64,000 nucleotides of DNA from Roseiarcus sp963758335 (GCA_963758335.1 CAVWVF010000001.1:744001-808000); one strand, 5' to 3'. Numbered from the stretch's first letter, positions 16,621-25,672 are shown. Numbers and translations: made by a program. Notes: a model not told the origin generated them from the sequence alone.

Positions 16621-17076
16621 ATGCTCGACGAAATCTACAATCGGCGTGTGCTGGAGTTGGCGGCCGATATTCCGCGGCTCGGGCGATTGCCTTCGCCGCA
16701 CGCCACCGCGAAGGCGTATTCGCGTCTCTGCGGCTCGACCGTCACCGTCGACATCATGGTGAAGGAAGGGCGCGTCGTCGACTTCGCTCACGATGTCCGG
16801 GCCTGCGCGCTGGGCCAAGCGTCGTCCTCGCTGATGGCGAGACATGTGATCGGCGCGACGGCCGACGAACTTCTCGCCCTTCGCGAGACGATGACGAAAA
16901 TGCTGAAGGCCAATGGTCCGCCGCCCGAGGGCAAATGGGCCGATTTCGCGGTGCTCGAGCCGGTGCGCTCCTACAAGGCTCGCCATGCCTCGACGCTGCT
17001 CACGTTCGACGCGGTGGCCGACGCGCTCGGGCAGATCGCGCAGCGGTCCGGCGCCGAGAACGCGGCCGCGGAATGA
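16621..17076 (+). CDS. iron-sulfur cluster assembly scaffold protein (IscU/NifU N-like)
   Basis: 151 residues. The N-terminus MLDEIYNRRVLELAADIPRL and the Cys-bearing segments RLCGSTVTVDIMV and VRACALGQASSSLMA match the NifU-N family found beside yidD in alphaproteobacteria. Two of the usual three cluster-ligand cysteines are visible; the third is not obvious. A role in Fe-S handling is inferred from the family. It overlaps yidD by ATGA, so the two are translationally coupled. Confidence 0.85.
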   Translation: MLDEIYNRRVLELAADIPRLGRLPSPHATAKAYSRLCGSTVTVDIMVKEGRVVDFAHDVRACALGQASSSLMARHVIGATADELLALRETMTKMLKANGPPPEGKWADFAVLEPVRSYKARHASTLLTFDAVADALGQIAQRSGAENAAAE

Positions 17077-17372
17077 GCGCGCTCGTCCTCGCGCCGCGCC
17101 GCGCGGCGCACGCGTTGATCCGTTTCTACCAGCTGACCCTGTCGAGCGTGCTCGGCCGGCAGTGCCGTTACTTGCCGACCTGCTCGGCCTACGCCGACGA
17201 GGCGATCGAGCGTCACGGACTGTGGGCGGGCTCATGGATGGGCGCGGCGCGCATCTGCCGCTGCCATCCTTGGGGCGGCTCGGGGTATGATCCGCCGCCC
17301 GAGGCGATTCCGAGCGGCGCCTCCGGGGCGCGGCCGTGGCGCTACGGACGCTGGCGATTCCGCTGCGACTGA
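17073..17372 (+). CDS. yidD: membrane protein insertion efficiency factor YidD
   Basis: 99 residues. Shows the family core LIRFYQLTLSSVLGRQCRYL, PTCSAYADEAIERHG and RICRCHPWGGSGYDP. YidD is a small amphipathic peripheral inner-membrane protein that helps YidC insert proteins. ATG at 17073 overlaps the stop of the upstream scaffold gene. The Arg/Trp-rich tail (RPWRYGRWRFRCD) is unremarkable for the family. Confidence 0.93.
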   Translation: MSALVLAPRRAAHALIRFYQLTLSSVLGRQCRYLPTCSAYADEAIERHGLWAGSWMGAARICRCHPWGGSGYDPPPEAIPSGASGARPWRYGRWRFRCD

Positions 17373-17444
17373 ACACGGCTTGCCTCGGCCGCACCCTGCC
17401 TTTAAGGACGTCCGGCATTCCGACAGAGCCGGGAAAATTTCAGC

Positions 17445-17936
17445 ATGGCCGAGCCGCGCCGCGCCGCAGCCAAACCCGCGCTCCGCATCGAGGGCGGGCG
17501 CTTCCTGATCGTCGAGGCGCGCTTCTACGAGGCGGTCAGCGACGCTCTGCTCGCCGGCGCGCGGCGGGCGGTTGAAGCCGCCGGCGCTTCCTGCGACGTC
17601 GTGAGCGTCGACGGGTCCCTCGAGATCCCCGCCGGCATGGCGATCGCGCTCGACGCGGCCGAAGCCGCGGGCCGCCCTTATGACGGCGCGGTCGCGCTCG
17701 GCTGCGTCGTGCGCGGCGAGACCTTCCATTTCGAGATCGTGGCGGGGGAATCGGCGCGCGCGCTGATGGACATGTCGGTCCGGCGGAAGCTCGCGCTCGG
17801 AAACGGCATTCTGACGACGGAAACGATCGCACAGGCCGAGGAGCGCGCCGACCCCGAGCGCGGCGACAAGGGCGGCGACGCCGCCCGCGCCGCCATCGGA
17901 CTTGCGCTGATAAGGCGCGGAGCAAACCGGCGATGA
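17445..17936 (+). CDS. ribH: 6,7-dimethyl-8-ribityllumazine synthase
   Basis: 163 residues; condenses 5-amino-6-ribitylaminouracil with dihydroxybutanone phosphate in riboflavin synthesis. Family landmarks: RFYEAVSDALLAGA, the DGSLEIPAGMAIAL region, GCVVRGETFHFEIVAGESAR with the catalytic His region, and GNGILTTETIAQAEERAD. The His usually at GETxH is read here as ETFHFE. Stop overlaps the nusB start (ATGA). Conserved ribH-nusB pairing supports the call. Confidence 0.95.
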   Translation: MAEPRRAAAKPALRIEGGRFLIVEARFYEAVSDALLAGARRAVEAAGASCDVVSVDGSLEIPAGMAIALDAAEAAGRPYDGAVALGCVVRGETFHFEIVAGESARALMDMSVRRKLALGNGILTTETIAQAEERADPERGDKGGDAARAAIGLALIRRGANRR

Positions 17937-18397
17937 AGAAATCCGATCTTCGCTCCGCCGCGCGCCTCGCCGCCTCCCAGGCGCTCTATCAGATGGAAGT
18001 CGCCGAGAAGGGGCTCAACGACATTCTGGCGGAATTCGAGGCGCACTGGATCGGCCGGGAAATCGAAGGGGACGCCTACAATCCGGCCGAGCTCGCCTTC
18101 TTCCGCGACGTCGTGTCGGGCGTCCTGCGCGAGCAAACGCCGATTGACCGGGGCATCGACGAGACTCTCGCCAAGGGCTGGCCGCTGCGCCGGATCGAGG
18201 CGCTCATGCGGGCGATCCTGCGCGCCGCCTATTACGAATTGCGCAGCCGCCCGGACGTTCCCGCGCGCGTGGCGGTGACGGAATATGTCGACATCGCCGC
18301 GGCTTTCTACGGTCCGGACGAGTGCGGCATGATCAACGCGGTCCTCGACGCGCTCGCGCGCAGGACCCGCCCGGCCGAATTTGCAGGCACCCGGTAG
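17933..18397 (+). CDS. nusB: transcription antitermination factor NusB
   Basis: 154 residues. All-helical rRNA antitermination factor that binds boxA with NusE. Recognised by SAARLAASQALYQMEVAEKG, ERIDRGIDETL-like TPIDRGIDETLAKGWPLRRI, ILRAAYYELRSRPDVPARVA and VTEYVDIAAAFYGPDECGMINAVLD. Translationally coupled to ribH. Ends in TAG. Confidence 0.96.
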   Translation: MKKSDLRSAARLAASQALYQMEVAEKGLNDILAEFEAHWIGREIEGDAYNPAELAFFRDVVSGVLREQTPIDRGIDETLAKGWPLRRIEALMRAILRAAYYELRSRPDVPARVAVTEYVDIAAAFYGPDECGMINAVLDALARRTRPAEFAGTR

Positions 18398-18435
18398 AAA
18401 ACCCGGCGCCGACGCCAAACGGACGGGGCGCCGAG

Positions 18436-18745
18436 CGCGCATTCATGCCGACTCGTTACAAGGCCTGCCCATTGCCATTTTGAGCGTTTTCAAAGGATTA
18501 GAGCAAGAGCTGGCTCTTGTTCGCGCCCACGCGGAGGCGACGGGCCTCGAAGGTTGAAGTCTGTTGTTCATGACGCTCTCCCATGGGATGGTCCTAAAGA
18601 ACAAACATAGCACAAAATATGACTCTCGCCAAGAATTTTCACAGCCGCCTGCGGACATAACAGACGGGGCGCCGACGGGGCGCCGGCCCGCTGCGGAGAG
18701 CGTCCGAGGCGGTCGTGCGACCGCCGCTCCCGGTCCAGGAACAGG
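18436..18745 (+). repeat. repeat R copy 2 (uninterrupted by IS66)
   Basis: Second, inverted copy of the repeat at 11345-11575 / 13519-13595. It runs from CGCGCATTCATGCC through GAGCAAGAGCTGGCTC (the IS66 empty site), TGAAGTCTGTTG, GAACAAACATAGCAC and AATTTTCACAGCCGCCTGCGG to GACCGCCGCTCCCGG. It lacks the RT fragment of copy 1. No protein is recognised; it may be the non-coding end of an old transposon. Confidence 0.7.
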
Positions 18746-18820
18746 GAGCTTCGTTTCGCGGAACAGGGGAACTTTTGCATAAGAACAGGGGAGTTTTCGC
18801 GGGAGAACAGGCGAGGGTTT
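18738..18820 (+). repeat. ACAGGGAA-type repeat cluster 1
   Basis: Four imperfect copies of a GAACAGGGGAA-like motif spaced 20-27 bp: GGAACAGGGAGC, GGAACAGGGGAACTTTT, AGAACAGGGGAGTTTTC and AGAACAGGCGAGGGTTT. Same motif class as the clusters at 26330-26450 and 55690-55905. Confidence 0.7.
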
Positions 18821-18974
18821 GCGCGATGTCCGGGCATGTTTTTATTCACAATGTTCTTTCGTTTGTTGCCGGCCGCCTCCTCGGAACCGTCACCGCCCAG
18901 GAATGCGCCAGCTCTTTCGCCAACGCCGGCTAGCGCACGAATCGCCGGGCGGGCTTCGTTCATTCCGGCCGGGC

Positions 18975-19092
18975 GCCGTCATTGCGAGCGCAGCGAAGCA
19001 ATCCATGCCGCCGGAGTGGACTGAGCTCCATGCGAGCCTACCCGGACGCGCAACATGGATTGCTTCGCCTTCGGCTCGCAATGACGGCGAAG
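18975..19092. repeat. palindromic GCAATCC/GGATTGC repeat
   Basis: GTCATTGCGAGCGCAGCGAAGCAATCCATG at one end and its near-complement CATGGATTGCTTCGCC...CTCGCAATGAC at the other, about 118 bp apart. This is the intergenic palindrome class that is abundant in alphaproteobacteria. Two more copies follow pyrB (39778-39873 and 39978-40075). Confidence 0.75.
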
Positions 19093-19337
19093 ACCGGCTG
19101 TCGTCGCTTCTGCCCGGCATCATGCTCTAATCATCATCCTTGAATTCATCCCGCTCCAGCCGCGCGACGAACCCGGCTGACGCCGCCATCGCCCACATCT
19201 GCAAACGCGGCCGGCGCTATCGCCGCTGTTGCGCAAGTTCACTCCGTGTTAACCGTGTCGAATTAGAGTGGGTGTCGATTGGCGCTTGCGTAAGCGCCTG
19301 GCTCGCGTCGCCAGCAAACCTCGTGAGGATCGCCGCC

Positions 19338-19730
19338 ATGACGACCACCGATCCGTCCGAGGGATACGCTGGCCTGCAGCAATGGGCCGCGCCGCTCATC
19401 TTCGACCGGCTCTCCTCCGCCTATCGCAATATTATACCTGACGGCGGGCTGGCGCGCGGACTGACGCGCCTGCACGCACGGGTATGGCGCGCGCTCATCA
19501 ATGGCGACATGAAGGAGTTCGGCGCGATGCACGAAACGCTCGTCGTTGCGCTCGAACGCTCGAGCCTCACGCTCGATCGTCTGGCCGAGGTCGACACAGA
19601 AATCATGATTGAGCTGCTCGACGTCGTCATCAGCCGCTACAACCGCTCGCACCGCACCGCCAAGACTTATCACCTTGCTCTATGGAGCTCGCCGGGCGGC
19701 TCTGCCCGGCGCGCGCGGCCGCTTGAGGCC
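19338..19730 (+). CDS. hypothetical protein, possibly a fragment
   Basis: Read from ATG at 19338 (MTTTDPSEGYAGLQQWAAPL) the frame is protein-like to about 19690: LTRLHARVWRALINGDMKEF, HETLVVALERSSLTLDRLAE and DVVISRYNRSHRT. It is helical, with heptad-like leucines. No domain recognised. The frame stays open far beyond, antisense to the Nudix gene, so the true stop is probably lost; it may be the N-terminal remnant of a longer sensor or chemotaxis protein. Confidence 0.4.
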
Positions 19731-19733
19731 GGC

Positions 19734-20471
19734 TCACAGTTCCTCGCGCAACCTCTTGCCGCGCAACTCCCGGTAGAAGGGCCTCGGCCGGCGCCGGTCG
19801 AGACCGCCCTTCAGCGCCTGCGCGAGATCCTCGAGCGCGAGATGCGTGATATGGGGCAGGTCGAGTTCGCGCGCCTTGCCGAGCGGCGTCCAGACGAGAT
19901 CGACGAGCTCGGCGTCCGGATGGACCACGCCCTCGACGCGCCTGGCGACGGCGCTTGCGTCGACGACGAGAAAGCGCGCGTCAAAGCGCCTCGCTCGCCC
20001 CGGCGGGGTGATCGCGCGGGCGAGGAAATCGATGTCGTCGAGCGCCGGATAGACGCCCGTGGCGGCGAACCGGGCCCACGCTCCGCGCGGCGTGGCCTGC
20101 GGCGCGCCGTAGTCGCCGACGCCGATCGCAAGGCCGGTCTCCTCGAACGTCTCGCGGATCGCCGCGAGCGCGATCGCGCGCGCGAAGCCGGGGGAGGGGC
20201 GCGGCACGCGCGCGTTGAGCTTCGCCTCGACATCGGCGTCGAGCGCGCCGGCCGCGCTCATGCGCCGGTCCTCCGGCTCGACCCGCCCGCCGGGAAAGAC
20301 ATATTTGCCCGGCATGAACTGGAGATCGTGGCGCCGCTTGCCCATCAGCACCTTGGCCTCGCCGTCCGACCGGTCGAGGATGATCAGCGTCGCCGCATCG
20401 CGAGGGCGCAGCGCTCGCGCGCGCTTTATCGCCGGCGCGTCAGCCGACGAACCGGCGTTCGCTGTCATCAC
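19734..20471 (-). CDS. NUDIX hydrolase
   Basis: 245 residues. Contains LMGKRRHDLQFMPGKYVFPG and an AIRETFEETGLAIGV box, the REXXEEXG core of the Nudix fold, separated from the leading GG by a 40-residue insertion seen in the larger alphaproteobacterial subfamily (CoA-type/NUDT19-like). It hydrolyses a nucleoside-diphosphate-linked compound; the substrate is not deducible. ATG at 20471. The next gene upstream is the DUF983 protein, on the same strand. Confidence 0.88.
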   Translation of the reverse strand: MMTANAGSSADAPAIKRARALRPRDAATLIILDRSDGEAKVLMGKRRHDLQFMPGKYVFPGGRVEPEDRRMSAAGALDADVEAKLNARVPRPSPGFARAIALAAIRETFEETGLAIGVGDYGAPQATPRGAWARFAATGVYPALDDIDFLARAITPPGRARRFDARFLVVDASAVARRVEGVVHPDAELVDLVWTPLGKARELDLPHITHLALEDLAQALKGGLDRRRPRPFYRELRGKRLREEL

Positions 20472-20542
20472 GGGATCCTCGCCGGGTCGCCCTGCGAGGC
20501 GAGAATGGCCGCGCGCCGGAGACGCGTTTCACCGGCGCGCCC

Positions 20543-20956
20543 TCACGTCGGGTCACCGCCGAAGCCGTGCATGCAGAGCGCCCATTGCTGGCCGACGACC
20601 GCCCCCTTCATCCGAGGCAAGAGGAGTAGGCTCGCCACCATCGCCACCGTCAGCCAGAACAGCGCCGTCAGCATCAGCGGCGTCTGCGGCCAGGCGTCCT
20701 CGGAAAAGAGGACGCCTCCGCCGACGACGTGGCAGACGACGAGCATCGTCAGATAAGCGGGCGCATCGTCGGCGCGCGCATGGCTCAGGTCCTCTCCGCA
20801 CACCCTGCAGACCTTGTTGAGCTTGAGGTAGGCGTAAAACAGCGGGCCCCGCCCGCACGCCGGACAACGTCCCACCAGCCCGCGCCGGATCGCCTCGCCG
20901 AGCTGCCGATCGCGCCTCGGCGTCCGCCAATTGCGGAATCCGGACATGTCGTTCAT
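20543..20956 (-). CDS. DUF983 family membrane protein
   Basis: 137 residues. Zinc-ribbon-like CPACGRGPLFYAYLKLNKVC followed by VCGEDL, then two membrane segments (APAYLTMLVVCHVVGGGVLF and LMLTALFWLTVAMVASLLLL). This is the standard DUF983 architecture; the function is unknown. Start ATG overlaps the rnr stop by four bases, the usual rnr-DUF983 arrangement in Hyphomicrobiales, suggesting cotranslation. Confidence 0.9.
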   Translation of the reverse strand: MNDMSGFRNWRTPRRDRQLGEAIRRGLVGRCPACGRGPLFYAYLKLNKVCRVCGEDLSHARADDAPAYLTMLVVCHVVGGGVLFSEDAWPQTPLMLTALFWLTVAMVASLLLLPRMKGAVVGQQWALCMHGFGGDPT

Positions 20957-23337
20957 CGGCTTGCGCCCTTGCGATTGGGCTTGCGTGCTGCCGCATTGGT
21001 TCGGGCGGGCCGTCCGCGTCTGACGCCCCTCGCCGAGGCGGGCTCGCCCGACACGATCTCGAACCTGAGCGCGCCGGCGAAGGGCGCCGCTTCGACGAGG
21101 CGGACCTGGACGGCGTCGCCGAGCCGGTAAGCCACGCGGCTGCGCGTCCCGACCAGCGACCGGGTCGCCTCCTCGTAGCGGAAATAGTCGTCCCCGAGCG
21201 TTCCGGCCGGCACGAACCCATCCGCCCCGGTGTCGTTCAGTTTCACGAACAGGCCCACTCTCGTAACGCCCGCGATGCGCGCTTCGAACAAAGCGCCGAC
21301 CCGATCGACGAGGTGCGCCGCGACCAGCCGGTCGACCGTCTCGCGCTCGGCCGCCATCGCGCGCCGCTCGGCGGCGGAAATATGCTCGGCGATCTGCGCG
21401 AGTTCCCCGCCGCGCATGTCGTTCAGGCCGCCCTCGCCGAGGTTGAGCGCGCGGATCAGCGCCCGGTGGACAATGAGGTCGGCATAGCGGCGGATGGGCG
21501 AGGTGAAATGGGTGTAGCGGCGCAAATTCAGGCCGAAATGGCCGTAGTTCTCGTGGCTGTACTCGGCCTGCGCCTGGGCGCGCAGCACGACCTCGTTGAC
21601 CAGGGCTTCGACCGCCTGGCCGCGCACCCGGCTCAGGACCCCGTTGAAATGCGATGGCCGGACGCGATCGCCCTTCGCCAGTTTGACGCCGATGGCGCTG
21701 AGGAACTCGATGAGATCGTTGAGCTTCTCGACGCTCGGCGCGTCATGGGCGCGATAGAGCAGCGGCGAATGCTGAGCCTCGAGCGTTTCGGCGGCGGCGA
21801 CGTTGGCGAGGATCATGAATTCCTCGATCAGCCGATGCGCCTCCAGCCGCTCGGGCCACCGAACCCCGGCGAGGCGCCCGTTCTTGTCGAGGATCAGCTT
21901 GCGCTCGGGCAGGTCGAGATCGAGCGGATCGCGCCGCACGCGCTCGATCTTGATCACGCCGTGGGCGGCGTAAAGCGGCCTCAAGACGCTGTCCATGAGC
22001 GGCGCCGTCGTCTCGTCCGGCCTGCCTTCGATGGCGGCCTGCGCCTGCTCGTAGGAGAGCTTCGCCGCCGAGCGCATCATGATCCGGTGGAAGGCGTGCG
22101 CGCGCTTGCGGCCCTCCGCGCTGAGCACCATCCGCACCGCGAGCGCCGGCCGGTCCTTAAGAGGCCGCAGCGAGCAGAGGTCGTTCGAGATGCGTTCGGG
22201 CAGCATCGGCACGACCCGGTCGGGGAAATAAACCGAGTGGCCGCGCTCGAGCGCGTCGCGGTCGAGCGCCGAGCCTGGGCGGATGTAAGCCGCGACGTCG
22301 GCGATCGCGACGGTGACGACGAAGCCGCCGGGGTTGGCCGGATCGGAATCGGGGGCCGCGTGCACCGCGTCGTCATGATCCTTGGCGTCGGGCGGGTCGA
22401 TGGTGACGAGCGGCAGGGACCGCCCGTCCTCGCGCGGCGGGGCGAGGCGGACGGGCCGCGCAGTCTCGGCCTCCTTGAGCGCGGCCGGCGAAAAGACGTG
22501 CGGGATGTGGTGGGTCGCGAGCGCGATGAGGCTCACCGCCCGCTCGGACTTGACCGAGCCCAGCTGCTCGACGATCCGCGCGCTCGGGAGACCGAAGCGT
22601 CCCTGGCGCAGCGGCTCGATGGCGACGAGGTCGCCGTCCTCGGCCTCGGCGGCAAATGCGGCCGGGACCACGAACTCGCGCGCCGCGCCGCGCTTTTCGA
22701 CCGGAAGCGCTCGGCCCGAGCCGTCCTCGGCCTTGCGGAACACGGCGAAGACGCGCGCCTTGACCTTGTCGAGGATCTTGATGACCCGGCCCGAATAGGC
22801 CGGCTCCTCGCCGGTCGCGTCGGGATCGAATTCGACCCGCATCAGCACCCGTGCGCCGAGGCCAGGCGCGCGCGCGTTGTCGCGCTTTCCGCGCGGGCTC
22901 CGAACCAGGATTCGCGGCGGCGGACCTTCGCCGTCCCATTCGGCGGGCCTGGCGACGAGGTCGCCGTCGCGATCGCGCTCGGCCACATCGGCGACGACGA
23001 TCGTCGGCAGCCGGCCCTGGACCTCGAGCGCCTTGCGGCCGCGCGCGATCGCGCCCTCGTTCTCCAGGTCCTTGATGAGCAGTTTCAATTCGGCTTTTGC
23101 TGCGCCTTTCACGCCGAACGCCCTGGCGATGTCGCGCTTGGTGACGCGCGCCGGAGGCCGCTCGCCGTTAGGGGCGGCCTCGCCGCCGATGAAGGCGATC
23201 AGCTCCTCGCGCGAGGGCAGGGCGGGAGCGCGTTTCCTCTCCGCGGCGGGCGCGGCCTGTTTCAATGGTGCGGATTTTCGCAATGGTCCAGGCTCGCAAT
23301 CAAGAAACAAAGGTAGTGAACGGGGCGGCGGATACAA
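20953..23337 (-). CDS. rnr: ribonuclease R
   Basis: 794 residues, processive 3'-5' exoribonuclease for structured RNA. An N-terminal helical region is followed by cold-shock-like domains. The RNB catalytic domain has TIDPPDAKDHDDAVHA, with the metal-binding aspartates, IADVAAYIRPGSALD and YFPDRVVPMLPERISNDLCS. RRYTHFTSPIRRYADLIVHR is diagnostic. The S1 domain (about 660-745) and a basic tail (RRGRPARTNAAARKPNRKG) complete it. The start is uncertain: TTG at 23337 is the first; a shorter N-terminus is possible. Confidence 0.95.
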   Translation of the reverse strand: MYPPPRSLPLFLDCEPGPLRKSAPLKQAAPAAERKRAPALPSREELIAFIGGEAAPNGERPPARVTKRDIARAFGVKGAAKAELKLLIKDLENEGAIARGRKALEVQGRLPTIVVADVAERDRDGDLVARPAEWDGEGPPPRILVRSPRGKRDNARAPGLGARVLMRVEFDPDATGEEPAYSGRVIKILDKVKARVFAVFRKAEDGSGRALPVEKRGAAREFVVPAAFAAEAEDGDLVAIEPLRQGRFGLPSARIVEQLGSVKSERAVSLIALATHHIPHVFSPAALKEAETARPVRLAPPREDGRSLPLVTIDPPDAKDHDDAVHAAPDSDPANPGGFVVTVAIADVAAYIRPGSALDRDALERGHSVYFPDRVVPMLPERISNDLCSLRPLKDRPALAVRMVLSAEGRKRAHAFHRIMMRSAAKLSYEQAQAAIEGRPDETTAPLMDSVLRPLYAAHGVIKIERVRRDPLDLDLPERKLILDKNGRLAGVRWPERLEAHRLIEEFMILANVAAAETLEAQHSPLLYRAHDAPSVEKLNDLIEFLSAIGVKLAKGDRVRPSHFNGVLSRVRGQAVEALVNEVVLRAQAQAEYSHENYGHFGLNLRRYTHFTSPIRRYADLIVHRALIRALNLGEGGLNDMRGGELAQIAEHISAAERRAMAAERETVDRLVAAHLVDRVGALFEARIAGVTRVGLFVKLNDTGADGFVPAGTLGDDYFRYEEATRSLVGTRSRVAYRLGDAVQVRLVEAAPFAGALRFEIVSGEPASARGVRRGRPARTNAAARKPNRKGASR

Positions 23338-23352
23338 GCGAACGGGGCGACG

Positions 23353-23967
23353 TCAGCCGCTCTCGACGATGAACGGAACGCCTTCGTGACCGCCGTCGCC
23401 GCGCTCGGCGATCGTCGGCTCGCCGCCGAGGATGGCGGCGCTCGAGGCATGCCAATTCGAATCGACCGTGTAACAGCCCTCCTTCCTCGCGGCTTCCGCC
23501 CAGTGCAGGACCGCAAGCGCCTTGCGCTTGCGGTTGGCGACGTATTCGAGCGTGACGATCCAGGTCGGGCCTGGGTCGCGCGGACGCATGTCCTGCACGC
23601 CCCTCTCGAGGTTGGCGGCGACTTCGATCTGCAAGGCGAGCCAGTCGGTGAGCTCGGGGTCGCGCAGCGGGCGAAACCGCTCGAGCGCCTCGCGCCACGC
23701 CTCCGAGCGCCGCGCCAGGGGGCGGTCCCGATGGGGATGGCGTCGGGCCCAGGCGTGCAGCAGGCGCCATTTCTCGAACGTCGCCCGCCGGAGGTCGAGA
23801 TCCTCGGCGCCTTCGCGGTCGCCAAGGGCGGCTTCGCGGTCTCTCGCCCGCCTCAGATCTTCGGAAAACGCGCTTTCCTCGCTGCGCGAGAAAGGCCGCA
23901 CGCCAGCGCTCAAGCGGGCGAACTTCGCTTCGTCGCCGAACGCGCAGGCTTCCGGACCTTCGCCCAT
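23353..23967 (-). CDS. hypothetical protein
   Basis: 204 residues, rich in Arg, Glu, Ala and Trp, with no membrane segment or known domain recognised. Visible segments are FEKWRLLHAWARRHPHRD, DWLALQIEVAANLERGVQDM and NWHASSAAILGGEPTIAERG. Codon use and continuous frame suggest a real protein. It lies between rnr and pmtA on the same strand, 15 bp from the TTG start proposed for rnr. Confidence 0.55.
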   Translation of the reverse strand: MGEGPEACAFGDEAKFARLSAGVRPFSRSEESAFSEDLRRARDREAALGDREGAEDLDLRRATFEKWRLLHAWARRHPHRDRPLARRSEAWREALERFRPLRDPELTDWLALQIEVAANLERGVQDMRPRDPGPTWIVTLEYVANRKRKALAVLHWAEAARKEGCYTVDSNWHASSAAILGGEPTIAERGDGGHEGVPFIVESG

Positions 23968-24003
23968 CGCTCTTCTCCGTCGCTGTCGGCGGCGCCTTTC
24001 CGC

Positions 24004-24675
24004 CTAAAGCCCGCCTGCTTTTTCGATCCTGACCAGGGTGAACAGTCTCATCGGCGGAAGTTCGCGCCGCTCCGCGATGCGCGCGTCGGCGCGCGCGCGG
24101 ATCCAGTCGCCGATCGCTGCATAGGGAAAGTTCGGATGCCAGCCGAGCCACGAGGCCGCGGTCTCCATCCGCTGCTCGATCGCCTTGCGCAGACCACTGG
24201 GCGCGGCGAAATGGTTCATCACGACGAGGCTGCCGCCGGGCCGCAGCACCCGCCACGCCTCCGCCAGCGCCCGCTCGGGGTGAGGGACGACGCTCATCAC
24301 GTAGGGCGCGAGCGCGACGTCGAAGGCGCTGTCGGGGAAGTCAAGCGCACCCGCGTCCATCACGTGCAGTCCCTTGACCTGGGCGAGGCGCTTGCGCTCG
24401 ACGCGCGCTTCGGCGGCGCGGAGCATGGGGCCGCTGATGTCGATGCCGGTGACCCGGACGTTGGGGGGCAGGAGGGGGAGCTCGAGCCCCGTCCCGACGC
24501 CGATGACGAGAATCTCTCCGCCGGGCCCTGCCGCAAGCGCCGCCGTACGGGCCGCCGCCAGGCGTCCGGGGTGGAAGGGCAGGTCGAAGATCAGGTCGTA
24601 GACCGGCGCCCAGCGGCCGTAAGCCGCCTGCGTGTGGCGCACCGCATAGCTCTGCGTAGCGTTGACGGGATTCAA
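24004..24675 (-). CDS. pmtA: SAM-dependent methyltransferase, likely phosphatidylethanolamine N-methyltransferase
   Basis: 223 residues with Rossmann motifs ILVIGVGTGLELPLLP (SAM loop), VTGIDISGPMLRAAEARV and VLRPGGSLVVMNHFAAPSG. The N-terminal YGRWAPVYDLIFDLPFHPGR is characteristic of the Rhodobacter-type PmtA, which methylates phosphatidylethanolamine three times to phosphatidylcholine at the membrane. Together with btaAB at the right end, it suggests a cell with several choline-like lipids. Other small methyltransferases cannot be fully excluded. Confidence 0.82.
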   Translation of the reverse strand: MNPVNATQSYAVRHTQAAYGRWAPVYDLIFDLPFHPGRLAAARTAALAAGPGGEILVIGVGTGLELPLLPPNVRVTGIDISGPMLRAAEARVERKRLAQVKGLHVMDAGALDFPDSAFDVALAPYVMSVVPHPERALAEAWRVLRPGGSLVVMNHFAAPSGLRKAIEQRMETAASWLGWHPNFPYAAIGDWIRARADARIAERRELPPMRLFTLVRIEKAGGL

Positions 24676-24980
24676 GAGCGGCGGCCCTGGTATCAGCGTC
24701 GGTTCGGACGCGGCGCGGTCATGTGGCGACAGTCACGCAGAACACCACGGATTGCAAGATCGGCCGCGGCGCCCGACGAAACGCTGAACGCCGATGGGCG
24801 TCGGCGCGGCGCAACGTCGCAGGCCGCAAACGATCCCTTGGCCTTGTACGTTCCCGGACCGATCTAAGAAAAATGGCGCGTCTGCACATTTGATGCGGAC
24901 TCGCTGGCCGCTTGTTAGTAGGTCGAAATTGTGGCGACCGGGTCGCTCGTCAATTTCCACGAGGGACAGGAGAGTTAGCC
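24676..24980. other. 305-bp intergenic stretch
   Basis: Between the pmtA start and the rubrerythrin pseudogene. I see no gene, no strong hairpin and no known operator. A GGGACAGGAGAG ribosome binding site for the rubrerythrin start lies at its right end. Confidence 0.5.
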
Positions 24981-25396
24981 GTGGCGCTTAAGGGTTCGAA
25001 AACAGAACAGCATTTGAAGGACGCCTTTTGCCGGCGAGTTGCAGGCCAACCGGCGTTGTCTTTATTTCGCAAACAAGGCGGACGTGGAGGGGCATCCTGA
25101 CATCGCCGCGCTTTTCCGCTCGACCGCGGAGGGCGAGACCGGGCACGCGCACGGCCATCTCGAGTATCTCGAGTAGGTCGGCGATCCGGCGACCGGCATG
25201 CCGTTCGGCCCGACCAAGGCCAATCTCGCCGCCGCGGTCGCGGGTGAGACGCACGAATACACCGACATGTATCCGGGGATGGCCAAGGACGCGCGCCGAA
25301 GGCTTCGACGAGATCGCCGACTGGTTCGAGACGCTGGCGAAGGCCGAGCGCTCGCACGCCAACCGGTATCCGAAAGCCCTGAGGGAGATGGGCTGA
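24981..25396 (+). pseudogene. rubrerythrin, three lesions
   Basis: Restored, it reads VALKGSKTEQHLKDAF then GELQANRRCLYFANKADVEG and GHAHGHLEYLE, the diiron rubrerythrin family that detoxifies peroxide. An extra T near 25028 shifts the frame, GAG-to-TAG stops it at 25174, and a second shift at about 25300 precedes GFDEIADWFETLAKAERSHA. The E..H ligand residues are recognisable in both halves. First gene of a decayed three-gene cluster. Confidence 0.85.
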
Positions 25397-25424
25397 GCCG
25401 GAACGCCATGCGCCTTCGCAGGCG

Positions 25425-25495
25425 GAAATCAGATATCAGAAATCGGATATTCGCATTCCGACTTCTGACTTCCGACTTCCGACTTCTATGCTTCG
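25425..25495. repeat. short direct repeats of GACTTCTGACTTCCGACTTCC type
   Basis: CAGATATCAGAAATCGG then GACTTCTGACTTCCGACTTCC-like 8-bp units in tandem, typical filler repeats in decayed intergenic DNA of this order. No coding function seen. Confidence 0.55.
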
Positions 25496-25573
25496 CGTTC
25501 GCCAAAAGGGCATTTGAAGAGGGGGCTTCAGAATTTGGCTGGTCCGGTCAGCGAGGGCAATCTGTAGGCGCCG

Positions 25574-25669
25574 ATGCGCCATCCGCTCGATTGGCAGAAT
25601 CCCGATTTCTACGATGAGGCCTAGCCCGAGCATCCGATCTCGCTGCTCCGCAAAGCCTACGGGATATAG
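25574..25669 (+). pseudogene. Fe-S oxidoreductase (GlpC-like) remnant with large internal deletion
   Basis: MRHPLDWQNPDFYDEA is the N-terminus of the heterodisulfide-reductase-related protein that normally sits between rubrerythrin and DUF3501. After a TAG it jumps to EHPISLLRKAYGI, which looks like the C-terminus. All cysteine cluster motifs are deleted. The rest of a roughly 440-residue protein is missing. Confidence 0.65.
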
Positions 25670-25672
25670 CCC

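Noticed and set aside
19140..20756. 538-residue plus ORF covering the Nudix region
   Set aside because: Beyond about 19730 it is antisense to a clear Nudix gene; only the first part might be genuine.
21313..23316. 667-residue plus ORF
   Set aside because: Antisense to rnr, which has the full RNB signature on the minus strand.
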